The translations under genes and the position numbers were made by a program. Positions 53,323 to 61,218 of a stretch of DNA of 64,000 nucleotides are shown here, piece by piece. This stretch comes from Allocoprobacillus halotolerans. Its GTDB lineage: Bacteria > Bacillota_I > Bacilli_A > Erysipelotrichales > Coprobacillaceae. Where the stretch lies: contig NZ_CP101620.1 of NCBI RefSeq assembly GCF_024399475.1, positions 1,593,608-1,657,607 of the forward strand, given 5' to 3'. The notes beneath the pieces were generated by a model, which saw only the letters and a program-made list of their open reading frames with translations, did not search any database and was not told the origin of the DNA. Every line of letters starts with the position of its first letter. Within the stretch, counting starts at the first letter, position 1.

Positions 53323-54217
53323 TTTCCATACACATACATATCGTTGTGGACATGCTAATGGGAGTGAAGAAGACATGGTCTGTGCAGCGATAAATATGGG
53401 TATTGAAGAACTTGGAATTTGTGAACATATCCCATTACCCCATTATCGTCGCCACTTATTCAAATCACTTGGAGCAGTGAGAAGCCTAAGAAGTCTTTTG
53501 TCACTGATTCATGCTTTTATTAAAAATGGTCCTAGTATGCGTATGCCTTACAAAGATTTAGAAACACATTTAGAAGCAATTAGTGAATGTCAAAAGAAAT
53601 ATCAAGATCAAATCAAAATATATAAAGGATTTGAGGCTGAAGGATTGGAAGAATATTTTGATTATTATCAAAGTTTATTATATGAACATAAAGTGGATTA
53701 TTTAATTTTAGGTCATCATTTTCATAAACATTGTATACATAGTGATTATTATGGTAAAGACAACATGAAGAAAAAAGATATTTATCAATATTGTAATGAT
53801 GTGGAAAAAGCTTTAGATACTGGATTGTTTAGTTATTTGGCTCATCCTGATTTATTTATGATTGGTTATAAAGAATTTGATTTAGATGTCAGAACAGTCA
53901 GTCAACGTATCTGTGAAAAAGCCAAAGCCCTACATATTCCTTTAGAAGTCAATGCTGGTGGAATGAGAAGAGGATTAAGAAATGTCAACGGTGAAATGCT
54001 TTATCCATATCCTAATGCACATTTCTGGCAAATTGCTGGAGAAGTAGGAAATGATGTAATTTTAGGCTTTGATGCTCATGATCCATCTGATTTTAATGAT
54101 GGTATGTATAAACAAATGATGCAATTTTGTGAGGAACATCATTTACATGTGATTGATCATTTTGATTTTTTACAGGGACATATTGAAAAATTTCAAGGAG
54201 AATATGATATTCGTTAA
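53309..54217 (+). CDS. PHP-domain phosphatase (histidinol-phosphatase-like)
   Basis: The 302-residue protein has the PHP metal motifs: FHTHTYRCGH at the N-terminus, the Glu in KGFEAEGLEEYF, LGHHFH, SYLAHPDLFM and a late GFDAHDPSDF. This matches the HisK type of histidinol-phosphate phosphatase, but no histidine genes are nearby, so the substrate may differ. The start at 53309 follows AGGAGGTG inside the truA end; an in-frame ATG at 53246 lies inside truA without an RBS. Confidence 0.85.
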   Translation: MKKTNFHTHTYRCGHANGSEEDMVCAAINMGIEELGICEHIPLPHYRRHLFKSLGAVRSLRSLLSLIHAFIKNGPSMRMPYKDLETHLEAISECQKKYQDQIKIYKGFEAEGLEEYFDYYQSLLYEHKVDYLILGHHFHKHCIHSDYYGKDNMKKKDIYQYCNDVEKALDTGLFSYLAHPDLFMIGYKEFDLDVRTVSQRICEKAKALHIPLEVNAGGMRRGLRNVNGEMLYPYPNAHFWQIAGEVGNDVILGFDAHDPSDFNDGMYKQMMQFCEEHHLHVIDHFDFLQGHIEKFQGEYDIR

Positions 54218-54240
54218 TGAATGATCATTTTCTCTTTTTT

Positions 54241-54270
54241 TGCAACCAAAAGGTTGTTATTTTTGTATTA
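54241..54270 (+). promoter_or_regulatory. Candidate ECF-type autoregulatory promoter
   Basis: TGCAACC at 54241-54247, a 17-bp spacer with a T run, and GTATTA at 54265-54270 resemble promoters read by extracytoplasmic-function sigma factors (AAC-type -35). It lies 23 bp before the ECF sigma gene. The same GCAACC/GGTTGT also forms a small hairpin followed by Ts, so a terminator of the PHP gene is an alternative reading. Confidence 0.5.
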
Positions 54271-54292
54271 TAAGTGGAAGGAGGTTATATGA

Positions 54293-54766
54293 ATGGAAAG
54301 GATAATGGGGTTATCTTTTGACGAGATTGTAGAAAAGTATAGTGATATGATTACAAGAATTGCAATCTTAAATTTAAAAAATTCTCAGGACGCTAAAGAT
54401 TGTTTTCAAAATACATTTATAAAGTTATATATGTCTAATAAAAAATTTTCTAGTGAGGAGCATTTAAAAGCTTGGTTAATCAGGGTATGTATCAATGAAT
54501 GTAAAAATTATCGTCGTTTGTGGAATAGAAATGTAGTACAAATTGATGATGTTGTAGCACCTGAGCATCATGATGAACTTTTTATAATATTAGAAATAAT
54601 GAAACTCTCAAAACACCAAAGAAATACTTTGTATCTTTATTATTATGAAGGTTATAAAATATTTGAAATTGCTCAAATGTTGAATATGAAAGAAAATACT
54701 GTTAAGTCATATTTAAAAAGAGGCAGGGATACTTTAAAAGAAAGGATTGGTGAGTTTTATGAATAA
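54293..54766 (+). CDS. ECF-type RNA polymerase sigma factor
   Basis: The 157-residue protein has sigma region 2 (LKNSQDAKDCFQNTFIKLYM, then LKAWLIRVCINECKNYRR) and region 4 (LSKHQRNTLYLYYYEGYKIF, EIAQMLNMKENTVKSYLKRG), with no other domains, the layout of group IV sigma factors. AAGGAGG is spaced 8 bp from the ATG at 54293. The next gene overlaps it by 8 bp and has a transmembrane helix, so a sigma/anti-sigma pair is likely. The signal is unknown. Confidence 0.9.
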   Translation: MERIMGLSFDEIVEKYSDMITRIAILNLKNSQDAKDCFQNTFIKLYMSNKKFSSEEHLKAWLIRVCINECKNYRRLWNRNVVQIDDVVAPEHHDELFIILEIMKLSKHQRNTLYLYYYEGYKIFEIAQMLNMKENTVKSYLKRGRDTLKERIGEFYE

Positions 54767-55892
54767 TAGGTTCAAGGAATTTAATTGGATTCAAACACCT
54801 GAAGATTGGAAAGATATTGATATGACTCAAAAACGAAAGCATGGGTTGATGTTTTATCGTTTGATTTATGTAGGTATTGTCGTAATTATTTGTATTTCAT
54901 CATTAGGTTTGGTTTATGCCTACAACAATTCTTTTAGAGAGTGGATTCATCAGTATTTTACAAATGATCAAGTTAAGAAAGTTCAACCATTTTATGAAAC
55001 AAAAAAATATATAGACGGACCATTTTTATGTTATTATCATGAAGATGAGCAAGCCAATCAAATTATTGACAAAGTCAGTATTTTTTATGAGGGACAATTT
55101 ATAGATACAAAGTGTCATCGTTTTGAAGGAGAATTTCATGGTCAGGCATTTGCTTTTGATTATTATCAACTAAATGATAATATATATACATTCAATCATA
55201 GTGGATTTGTACAATATACAGTGGATCAGTTGATTGAACAAGATTTGTATTTTAGTTCTTCTGATATGAATTTATGTTGTTTAAATATGGAAACAGGTAA
55301 AGTAACAGAGATTACAAGTGATCAGCGTTCTGTTAATTTTCGTTTATCACCATCAAAAAGAAATATTATGATTAATAAAAGTGATAAATATTGGACAGTT
55401 TATGATGTTAAAACAAAGCAAGAAACGAAAGTCGAAGGATTATCAGGTTATGCCAGAAACAGTGAGTATTGTTTTATAGATGATTGGACGATATTATGTT
55501 TTAATGAGCAGGACAATAGTCGTTTGCTTGATTTGAAAACAATGACATATCGTGATTTTAATGAATCTGGATTGTATCCATATCTTTCATCATGGTATAT
55601 GGCTGATGTGGATCAAAGTTCAACGAAACTGGTCAATATGTTTAATAGTCAGACAGTGACACTACCTTATGTTGTCAATGATTATAATTATACGATGTTG
55701 GATAATCGTTATATTATTTTAGAAAGAGAAGATGAAATTATTATTTTTAATCTTGAAAATAAACAATCAAAGGTGTTTCACTCGATTTTAGAAGAAAGTT
55801 TGATTGATGTGATGTGTCTTGATCAAAAATATATTATTTTTGCGAGTGAGGATGAATATGTTGTTTTAAAAATTGATGATATATTTGCTTAA
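54759..55892 (+). CDS. Putative membrane anti-sigma factor with extracellular sensor region
   Basis: The protein (377 aa from ATG 54759) has a short cytoplasmic N-terminus (about 30 residues), one transmembrane helix (FYRLIYVGIVVIICISSLGL) and about 320 residues outside. The outer part has repeated beta-rich segments such as KYWTVYDVKTKQETKVEG and DEIIIFNLENKQSKVF, suggesting a beta-propeller-like fold. It overlaps the ECF sigma gene, the usual place of an anti-sigma factor. The cytoplasmic part is short and I cannot identify a known anti-sigma domain, so the role rests on context. Confidence 0.65.
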   Translation: MNNRFKEFNWIQTPEDWKDIDMTQKRKHGLMFYRLIYVGIVVIICISSLGLVYAYNNSFREWIHQYFTNDQVKKVQPFYETKKYIDGPFLCYYHEDEQANQIIDKVSIFYEGQFIDTKCHRFEGEFHGQAFAFDYYQLNDNIYTFNHSGFVQYTVDQLIEQDLYFSSSDMNLCCLNMETGKVTEITSDQRSVNFRLSPSKRNIMINKSDKYWTVYDVKTKQETKVEGLSGYARNSEYCFIDDWTILCFNEQDNSRLLDLKTMTYRDFNESGLYPYLSSWYMADVDQSSTKLVNMFNSQTVTLPYVVNDYNYTMLDNRYIILEREDEIIIFNLENKQSKVFHSILEESLIDVMCLDQKYIIFASEDEYVVLKIDDIFA

Positions 55893-55895
55893 TTT

Positions 55896-55946
55896 TGATG
55901 ATAAATAGATGAAAAAATCGATGATGATAAATAGATGAAAAAATCG
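55896..55946 (+). repeat. Tandem 25-bp repeat upstream of the rplM promoter
   Basis: Two identical 25-bp copies (55896-55920 and 55922-55946), beginning TGATGATAAATAGATG and ending AAAAAATCG, separated by one base. The second copy ends 2 bp before the -35 box at 55949. Confidence 0.9.
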
Positions 55947-55948
55947 TA

Positions 55949-55976
55949 TTGACAAATGGAGGAATGTTGCTATAAT
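55949..55976 (+). promoter_or_regulatory. Promoter of rplM-rpsI
   Basis: TTGACA at 55949-55954, 16 bp, TATAAT at 55971-55976 with a TGC just before it (extended -10). Confidence 0.88.
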
Positions 55977-55982
55977 AATAGG

Positions 55983-56029
55983 TGCCTTATTTTAACTTTG
56001 TAGCCCCGGAAACTACAGGAGGATAGAAA
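55983..56029 (+). promoter_or_regulatory. Short rplM leader (L13-leader-like)
   Basis: GTAGCCCCGGAAACTAC (GTAG...CTAC with inner CC/GG pairs) forms a small hairpin right before AGGAGGATAG. Position and shape fit an L13 leader, through which L13 may regulate itself. This is an inference by position. Confidence 0.45.
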
Positions 56030-56467
56030 ATGAGACAAACAACAATGGCTAAAGAAGCCACAATTGAACGTAAATGGTACGTTGTTGATGCTGAAGGACA
56101 AACTTTAGGACGTTTAGCATCAGAAGTAGCATCTGTATTAAGAGGAAAACATAAACCAACATTTACTCCACATGTAGATACTGGTGATTATGTAATCGTT
56201 GTTAATGCGGATAAAGTAGTAATGACTGGTAAAAAATTAGATACAGTTAAATACTATCATCATTCAGGTTGGTTAGGTGGTTTAAAAGTAAAAACTGCTC
56301 GCCAATTCAAAGAATCAAATCCTACAGGATTTGTAGAAGCAGCTGTTAAAGGTATGTTACCTCATAACACACTTGGAAGAAAACAAGGGATGAAATTATT
56401 TGTTTACGCTGGTAGTGAACATCCACACGCTGCACAACAACCAGTTGAATTAAAAATTAAGGGATAA
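56030..56467 (+). CDS. rplM: 50S ribosomal protein L13
   Basis: The 145-residue protein has [20 protein letters not shown] and the conserved [21 protein letters not shown]13 is an early 50S assembly protein. AGGAGG precedes the ATG at 56030, though ATG 56045 (MAKEA) is a possible later start. rpsI follows after 15 bp. Confidence 0.96.
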   Translation: MRQTTMAKEATIERKWYVVDAEGQTLGRLASEVASVLRGKHKPTFTPHVDTGDYVIVVNADKVVMTGKKLDTVKYYHHSGWLGGLKVKTARQFKESNPTGFVEAAVKGMLPHNTLGRKQGMKLFVYAGSEHPHAAQQPVELKIKG

Positions 56468-56482
56468 GGAGGACGAGAATAA

Positions 56483-56875
56483 ATGGCTAATGTACAATAC
56501 AGAGGAACTGGACGTAGAAAGTCTTCAGTAGCACGTGTTATTTTAACACCAGGTGCAGGTAAAATTGTCATCAATGGTAGAGAAGCAAAAGATTATTTAC
56601 CATCAGATGTATTATTAATGATCGTCAACCAACCACTTGAATTAACTGGTACAACTGGTAAGTTTGATGTGACTGTTAATGTTAAAGGTGGAGGTTACAG
56701 TGGACAAGCTGGAGCTATCCGTCATGGTATTTCAAGAGCTTTATTAGAAGCTGGAGAAGATTATAGACCAGCATTAAAAGCAGCTGGATTCTTAACTCGT
56801 GATGCAAGAGTTAAAGAACGTAAAAAATACGGACTTAAAGCAGCTCGTAGAGCACCACAATTCTCTAAGAGATAG
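56483..56875 (+). CDS. rpsI: 30S ribosomal protein S9
   Basis: The 130-residue protein starts [20 protein letters not shown] and ends in the basic tail [17 protein letters not shown] that reaches P-site tRNA. AAGGAGG precedes it. Confidence 0.97.
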   Translation: MANVQYRGTGRRKSSVARVILTPGAGKIVINGREAKDYLPSDVLLMIVNQPLELTGTTGKFDVTVNVKGGGYSGQAGAIRHGISRALLEAGEDYRPALKAAGFLTRDARVKERKKYGLKAARRAPQFSKR

Positions 56876-56920
56876 TATTAAATTGTGGTCTGAGAACATC
56901 AGAAAAAATGAAATTATGCA

Positions 56921-56948
56921 AAAAGCCCTCTATTTACGAGGGTTTTTT
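56921..56948 (+). terminator. Terminator after rpsI
   Basis: AAAAGCCCTC (56921-56930) pairs with GAGGGTTTTTT (56938-56948, with a G-T pair). Confidence 0.85.
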
Positions 56949-57045
56949 CATTTTCTTAATTGCTTTTGAAGACCGTGAATTTCTGATAAAAAGTGCTGAT
57001 AATTGCTAGAAAGCCATCTATTGACGGAAATTATGCAGCAAACTG

Positions 57046-57085
57046 GCGTAATTTCTGCGTAAAATTTAGCGTAACTTTGGCGTAA
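57046..57085 (+). repeat. Four phased GCGTAA repeats
   Basis: GCGTAA begins at 57046, 57057, 57069 and 57080, a spacing of 11, 12 and 11 bp, close to one helical turn. Confidence 0.75.
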
Positions 57086-57127
57086 GATTGTGTGATGAAG
57101 CTTTTTATATAATCTCGATATTTATCT

Positions 57128-57149
57128 AGATGTTCAAATTTGAACATCT
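57128..57149. repeat. 22-bp perfect palindrome
   Basis: AGATGTTCAAA followed by TTTGAACATCT. It could be an operator or a leftover end of a lost element. Confidence 0.8.
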
Positions 57150-57499
57150 TTCAGTACTATGAAAGAACAGTTATTGCTAACCTTTGTATATGCCCATCAT
57201 ACAATATAGAAAAAAGCCGGTATAGAAATGTTCGTTTTAAAATTCATATTTGTATGTTTGGCAGTTTTATTTGTACTGCTCTTTTTCATGATAGCTTACA
57301 TTTTGGTTTATCTAATTATCTTCCTTAAGTTATGGGAGCAGGAGTTATACTTCTTATCGTATTTCTTTTAATCTAATAAGTGATCATAGTATGTATAAAG
57401 AGTAGCTTAAAAATGAAGAAATTAAAGTAAGTTCTTTCTAAACTACTTTCAAGTTAAGGAATATATTATTTATCATGTAGTAATGGCTAATCACTAGCC

Positions 57500-57740
57500 T
57501 CAAAGTCTTTTTTTATAAAGAATAAGAAATAATGTTGTTGCAAGAATAATTTCTACAGTTAATATAATAAGACTATGAATTTGGAATGAATTAGTATTAG
57601 CGGTGATGTTGTTTACAAAATCCATGATAACACCAGTAAATGTTAATGAAGATACTGCTTCGATGATAGAAGGAATAAAAAAACATTTTTCCTATTCCTA
57701 GGGCTTATTTTAATATAGTCATAACTTTTATATTTTGTTT
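57500..57740 (-). pseudogene. 3' remnant of a membrane protein gene
   Basis: On the minus strand the sequence reads FIPSIIEAVSSLTFTGVIMD, then a second hydrophobic segment LIILTVEIILATTLFLILY and the basic end KKRL, with a TGA at 57502-57500. Upstream, with one base added to a T run near 57680, the frame continues as YIKISPRNRKNVF. Two membrane helices and a basic tail look like the C-terminus of a transporter, but no family is recognised and no start is present. Confidence 0.5.
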
Positions 57741-57800
57741 TATCGTGTTACTTTTCTAAATTAGGTACATTTTTGTTAAATTATGTAAAGATAAAATAAA

Positions 57801-57848
57801 AAATGAAACGATTCTTTTTATAGAATTGAGAACGTTTCATTTTTTTCT
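57801..57848. terminator. Bidirectional terminator
   Basis: AAATGAAACG (57801-57810) pairs with CGTTTCATTT (57833-57842), with inner ATTCT/AGAAT, flanked by A and T runs on both sides. On the minus strand it lies just after the methyltransferase gene. Confidence 0.85.
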
Positions 57849-57866
57849 GTTTTAAGCATAGATGCT

Positions 57867-58697
57867 TTAAAACTCCATCTTTATAATTGACATCTTCATC
57901 ATTCTATCTCCCAGTCTTGCAAGCAGACGATGAGATGGATGGATGCTGGGACTTTTCATGTCATAATAGCCCAGCATATATCCTTTTGAGCTCACGTTGA
58001 TTGTATCCGACCAGTTTAATTCTTTAAGTGGATCAGAGACACAGAAATAGCCTTTCACATCCTGTATTTCCATGTTTTTAAGAATTTTGCTCATCATGAG
58101 CCTGAGCCCTGCTTTTCCTACTGTATCAAAAATCAGACAACCGGTTGGATAATGCTGTGAGAGTCTTAAAACCAGTGCTTTGACTTCCTCCGTTTTAAAA
58201 TAATGGAAGACACCTGAAGCAAACAGAATGATTCCCTTGTTTCCATCTATCTGATCCATCCATGAATCATTTCTTATATCTGCCGCGATATTCTCTTCTC
58301 TTTCATGTACTGGCATCCAAAGATTACGAATCTTAATAATGTCAGGAAAATCAATGTTGACAATATGGCATGTACCGTTATCACATGTAAGTCCGGTCTG
58401 ATCCAATCCACAGCCTAAGTTTACGACGGTTGCATTAGGGTGCTTTTTGAGATAATTCTTTATTTCCCACATCATATCCAGCTGTCGCATAGCTGCTTCC
58501 AATGCACCAAACTCGTAGAAAAAGGTATCCTGCTTCTTTTCCAGCTCGCTAAAATCATAATCCAGCTTTTCACAGAATGCTTTTGCAGATGTATCGGTAT
58601 ATAATTCAGGAAATTTCTCAGCACACATTTTTCTTCCAAACAGAGGTACGATCAGAGTTTCCTGAACCGAATTCTTTTCAATATGTATTTTATTCAT
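57867..58697 (-). CDS. Class I SAM-dependent methyltransferase, leucine carboxyl methyltransferase-like
   Basis: The 276-residue protein has SAM motif I VVNLGCGLDQTG (about residue 90), motif II HIVNIDFPDIIKIRN and the post-motif GIILFASGVFHYF. This arrangement matches the LCMT/TcmP-like O-methyltransferases found beside exporters and small-molecule pathways. The start at 58697 has GGAGG about 12 bp upstream. It is intact, unlike the broken ABC transporter gene behind which it lies in the same direction. Its base composition is higher in GC than its surroundings, suggesting acquisition. The substrate is unknown. Confidence 0.8.
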   Translation of the reverse strand: MNKIHIEKNSVQETLIVPLFGRKMCAEKFPELYTDTSAKAFCEKLDYDFSELEKKQDTFFYEFGALEAAMRQLDMMWEIKNYLKKHPNATVVNLGCGLDQTGLTCDNGTCHIVNIDFPDIIKIRNLWMPVHEREENIAADIRNDSWMDQIDGNKGIILFASGVFHYFKTEEVKALVLRLSQHYPTGCLIFDTVGKAGLRLMMSKILKNMEIQDVKGYFCVSDPLKELNWSDTINVSSKGYMLGYYDMKSPSIHPSHRLLARLGDRMMKMSIIKMEF

Positions 58698-58786
58698 TTC
58701 TTATATTTGCCTCCTTTTTTGGTTAGCTTTGTATAACTATTATATCAGATGAGAATCCCTTTTCATAGATAAAATGCCAAGCTGAA

Positions 58787-59853
58787 TTAGCCTAGCTGAT
58801 TGGTAAGATTATATACTGATTCACTCTTATTCACCAGTTTCTGGTATAATCCCTTCTCTTTTAGAAGTTCTTCATGAGTGCCTGACTGTACAATGCTCCC
58901 CTAATCAATGACAAGTATTTGATTGGCTTTTTCAATAGTATGCAATCGGAGAGCAATTACAATCAGTGTTTTTCCCTTGCATAGTTCCATGATGGCTTCC
59001 TGAATGTAGCTTTCATTATCAGCATCAACATTAGCGGTTGCTTCATCCAGAATGATAATTGGCGAATCTTTTAGAATACAGCGGGCTATGGATATGCGCT
59101 GCTTTTCACCGCCTGATAGACTGGCTCCACCTTCTCCAATAAGGGTATCAAAGCCATTTTCCAGTTCCATGATAAAATCATAGCAGCGAGCTTTTTTAGC
59201 TGCTTCAATCACCTCTTCTTTTATCGCATCAGGTTTTGCCATGGCGATATTATTGTAAATGGTATCTTGAAAAAGATACACTCTCTGGGATACCATGGAG
59301 ATCTGATTCATCAAGCTTGCCAGCTGAACATCCTTGACATTTCTGCCATGAATGCAGACTTCCCCTTGCAAAACATCCCAGAATCGTGTCAGAAGGGAAG
59401 CAATAGTGCTTTTTCCAGAACCGCTTGGCCCTGCCAAGGCCAGCATTTCACCTTCTTTTAGATGAAAGTTTACATGATGCAGCACTTCCTTCTTTCCATA
59501 GGCAAAGCTGACATCTTTCATTTCAATTTCATATTCAGAAGAAACAGGAAACTCCTCTTTTCCGTTATCATTCAGTTCGTTTTCACGGAAAACATCTTCG
59601 ATGCGATCCAGACAGCTGCTCATTACCGTAAAACGAGAACTTTCACTGAAAAGTGCTTTTGTAGGAGCGTAAAGATCAAATACGAAGAGTATCATGCCAA
59701 TCAGATAAGGAACGTCTAACATGGACTGTTTATAGAGTATGAAAGCCAGCAGCATGATACTGGATCCAACTCCAAAGGCAATATTCAACAGAACTTTCTC
59801 ATTCTTTCTAAAAAAGAGAAACACTTTCAAAAGCCGGTCGTATTTATTTACAA
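58787..59853 (-). pseudogene. ABC exporter (MsbA-type fused permease/ATPase), truncated and interrupted
   Basis: The remnant keeps the last membrane helices (LLNIAFGVGSSIMLLAFILY, DVPYLIGMILFVFDLYAPTK) and the ATPase domain: Walker A GPSGSGKST, Q-loop MVSQRVYLFQDT, signature LSGGEKQRISIARC and Walker B IIILDEATANVD. The first roughly 250 residues of the permease are missing; coding sequence begins near 59853 with KYDRLLKVFLFF. The H-loop reads IALRLHTI where IAHRLHTI is normal, losing the key His. A TAG at 58903-58901 interrupts ILVID-GSIVQSGTHEELLK, after which the frame continues to 58787. The gene is not functional. Confidence 0.88.
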
Positions 59854-59880
59854 ATTTTAAAAGACATATACCATCTTACA

Positions 59881-59903
59881 TGATAATGATTTTTTCATTA
59901 TCA
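59881..59903. promoter_or_regulatory. Fur-box-like inverted repeat
   Basis: TGATAATGA-N5-TCATTATCA has the half-sites of a Fur box but a wider centre (5 instead of 1 bp). It lies just outside the broken ABC gene, possibly a relic of iron control. Confidence 0.4.
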
Positions 59904-59970
59904 TTTTCTTTTATTGTTTCTTTTTATCGTTCGTGAGATAATAATGTCAAAAGATGAAAGGAATATATCC

Positions 59971-61218
59971 ATGAGTTATACAATTTATCAATCAGCTTGT
60001 GATTTGCAAGAACATGTTTGTCAAATTCTAAAAGAAAATCATTGTTTGCATACGTTAGAACATGTTTTAAAAGTTGCCAATCAAGCTAAATTAATGGCTA
60101 TCCAATGGCATAGTGATGTCGAAAAATGTTATCAGGCTGCTTTATTGCATGATATAAGTGCTATTATGCCTAGAAATGAAATGTATGATTTTGCATTGCA
60201 ACAAGGCTGGCAAATTGATCAAGCATGTCAAAAATATCCTTTTTTATTACATCAAAGAATTTCAGCATGGATGGCGAGTCAATATTTTGGTATTGATGAT
60301 GAAGAAGTTTTATCAGCTATTTCTTGTCGTACCACATTAAAAAGAGAAGCCGGCGATATAGATATGATTGTGTTTCTAGCTGATAAAATAGCGTGGGATC
60401 AATCAGGAATTCCACCTTATTTAGAACTAATTGAAACAGCTTTGCCGGTATCTTTAGAAAAAGCCTGTTGGATCTTTTTAGATGACCAGTTAAAGAATCA
60501 TCGTATTTTATATCCTCATCAGTGGTTATTAGAGGCTTATCAAGATTTAAAAATGAAATTGGAAAGGAAAGGTATTATGAAAAAATATAAAGCGATTATT
60601 TATGATATTGATGGAACAGTGTTAAATACGTTAAATATGAATATGTATCCATTAATGAAGATTATTAAAGAAGAATTGAATGAAGATTGGAGTTTTGAAG
60701 ATGTTTTGAAATTTGCAGCTTATCCAGGTATGAAAGTGATGGAAGAATTAGGCATTCAAGATAAAGAAAAAACTTATGCTAGATGGGTGCAATATGTGAA
60801 TGCATATGAAGAAGGGGCATCACTTTATGAAGGTTTTGAAACAGTTTTTCCAGCTTTTCAAAAAGCTGGCATTATTCAAGCTGTTGTGTCGGCTAAAACC
60901 AAAGCCCAATATCAAATTGATATGGTTGATAAAGGATTGGATCAATATATGGAAGTTGCTATTTTAGCAGAAGATACGACTAAACATAAACCGGATCCTG
61001 AACCATTATTAGAATGTATCAAAAGATTACAAGTTGATTTGACTGATGTGATTTATATTGGTGATGCAAAATCTGATGCTTTAGCATCCCTGAATGCTCA
61101 TATTAATTTTGGTTATGCCAAATGGGGCAATGTTTTAAAAGAAGATTTAGAAGGAGCAACATTTATTTTTGAAAAACCATTGGATTTATTGGGATTAATT
61201 GATGCAACAACAGAATAA
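59971..61218 (+). CDS. HD-domain hydrolase joined to HAD phosphatase (fusion or missed frame boundary)
   Basis: Residues 1-200 form a YqeK-like HD domain: LHTLEHVLKVANQAKLM and QAALLHDISAIM hold the HD residues; such enzymes cleave diadenosine tetraphosphate. From about residue 203 (MKKYKAIIYDIDGTVLNT) comes a complete HAD phosphatase (motif I DIDGT, VVSAKTKAQ, KHKPDPEP, IYIGDAKSDALAS). An internal GGAAAGG plus ATG at 60577 looks like a separate start for the HAD part. One extra A in TTAAAAATG at about 60549 would end the HD protein at YYEKI and give two overlapping genes. Start 59971 chosen by AAAGGAA upstream. Confidence 0.8.
   Translation: MSYTIYQSACDLQEHVCQILKENHCLHTLEHVLKVANQAKLMAIQWHSDVEKCYQAALLHDISAIMPRNEMYDFALQQGWQIDQACQKYPFLLHQRISAWMASQYFGIDDEEVLSAISCRTTLKREAGDIDMIVFLADKIAWDQSGIPPYLELIETALPVSLEKACWIFLDDQLKNHRILYPHQWLLEAYQDLKMKLERKGIMKKYKAIIYDIDGTVLNTLNMNMYPLMKIIKEELNEDWSFEDVLKFAAYPGMKVMEELGIQDKEKTYARWVQYVNAYEEGASLYEGFETVFPAFQKAGIIQAVVSAKTKAQYQIDMVDKGLDQYMEVAILAEDTTKHKPDPEPLLECIKRLQVDLTDVIYIGDAKSDALASLNAHINFGYAKWGNVLKEDLEGATFIFEKPLDLLGLIDATTE

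Larger units (their letters stand above)
56949..57499. other. Intergenic/decayed region with short repeats
   Basis: No convincing gene. It contains four spaced GCGTAA motifs (57046-57085) and a 22-bp palindrome (57128-57149). A 62-codon frame at 57140-57328 has no family and no good RBS. Confidence 0.6.

Noticed and set aside
57140-57328. 62-codon open frame after the palindrome
   Set aside because: No RBS, no recognisable family and unusual Cys/His/Ile composition; likely chance.
59881-59903. A true Fur box
   Set aside because: The half-sites fit but the 5-bp centre is wider than the standard spacing, so it is listed only as Fur-like.
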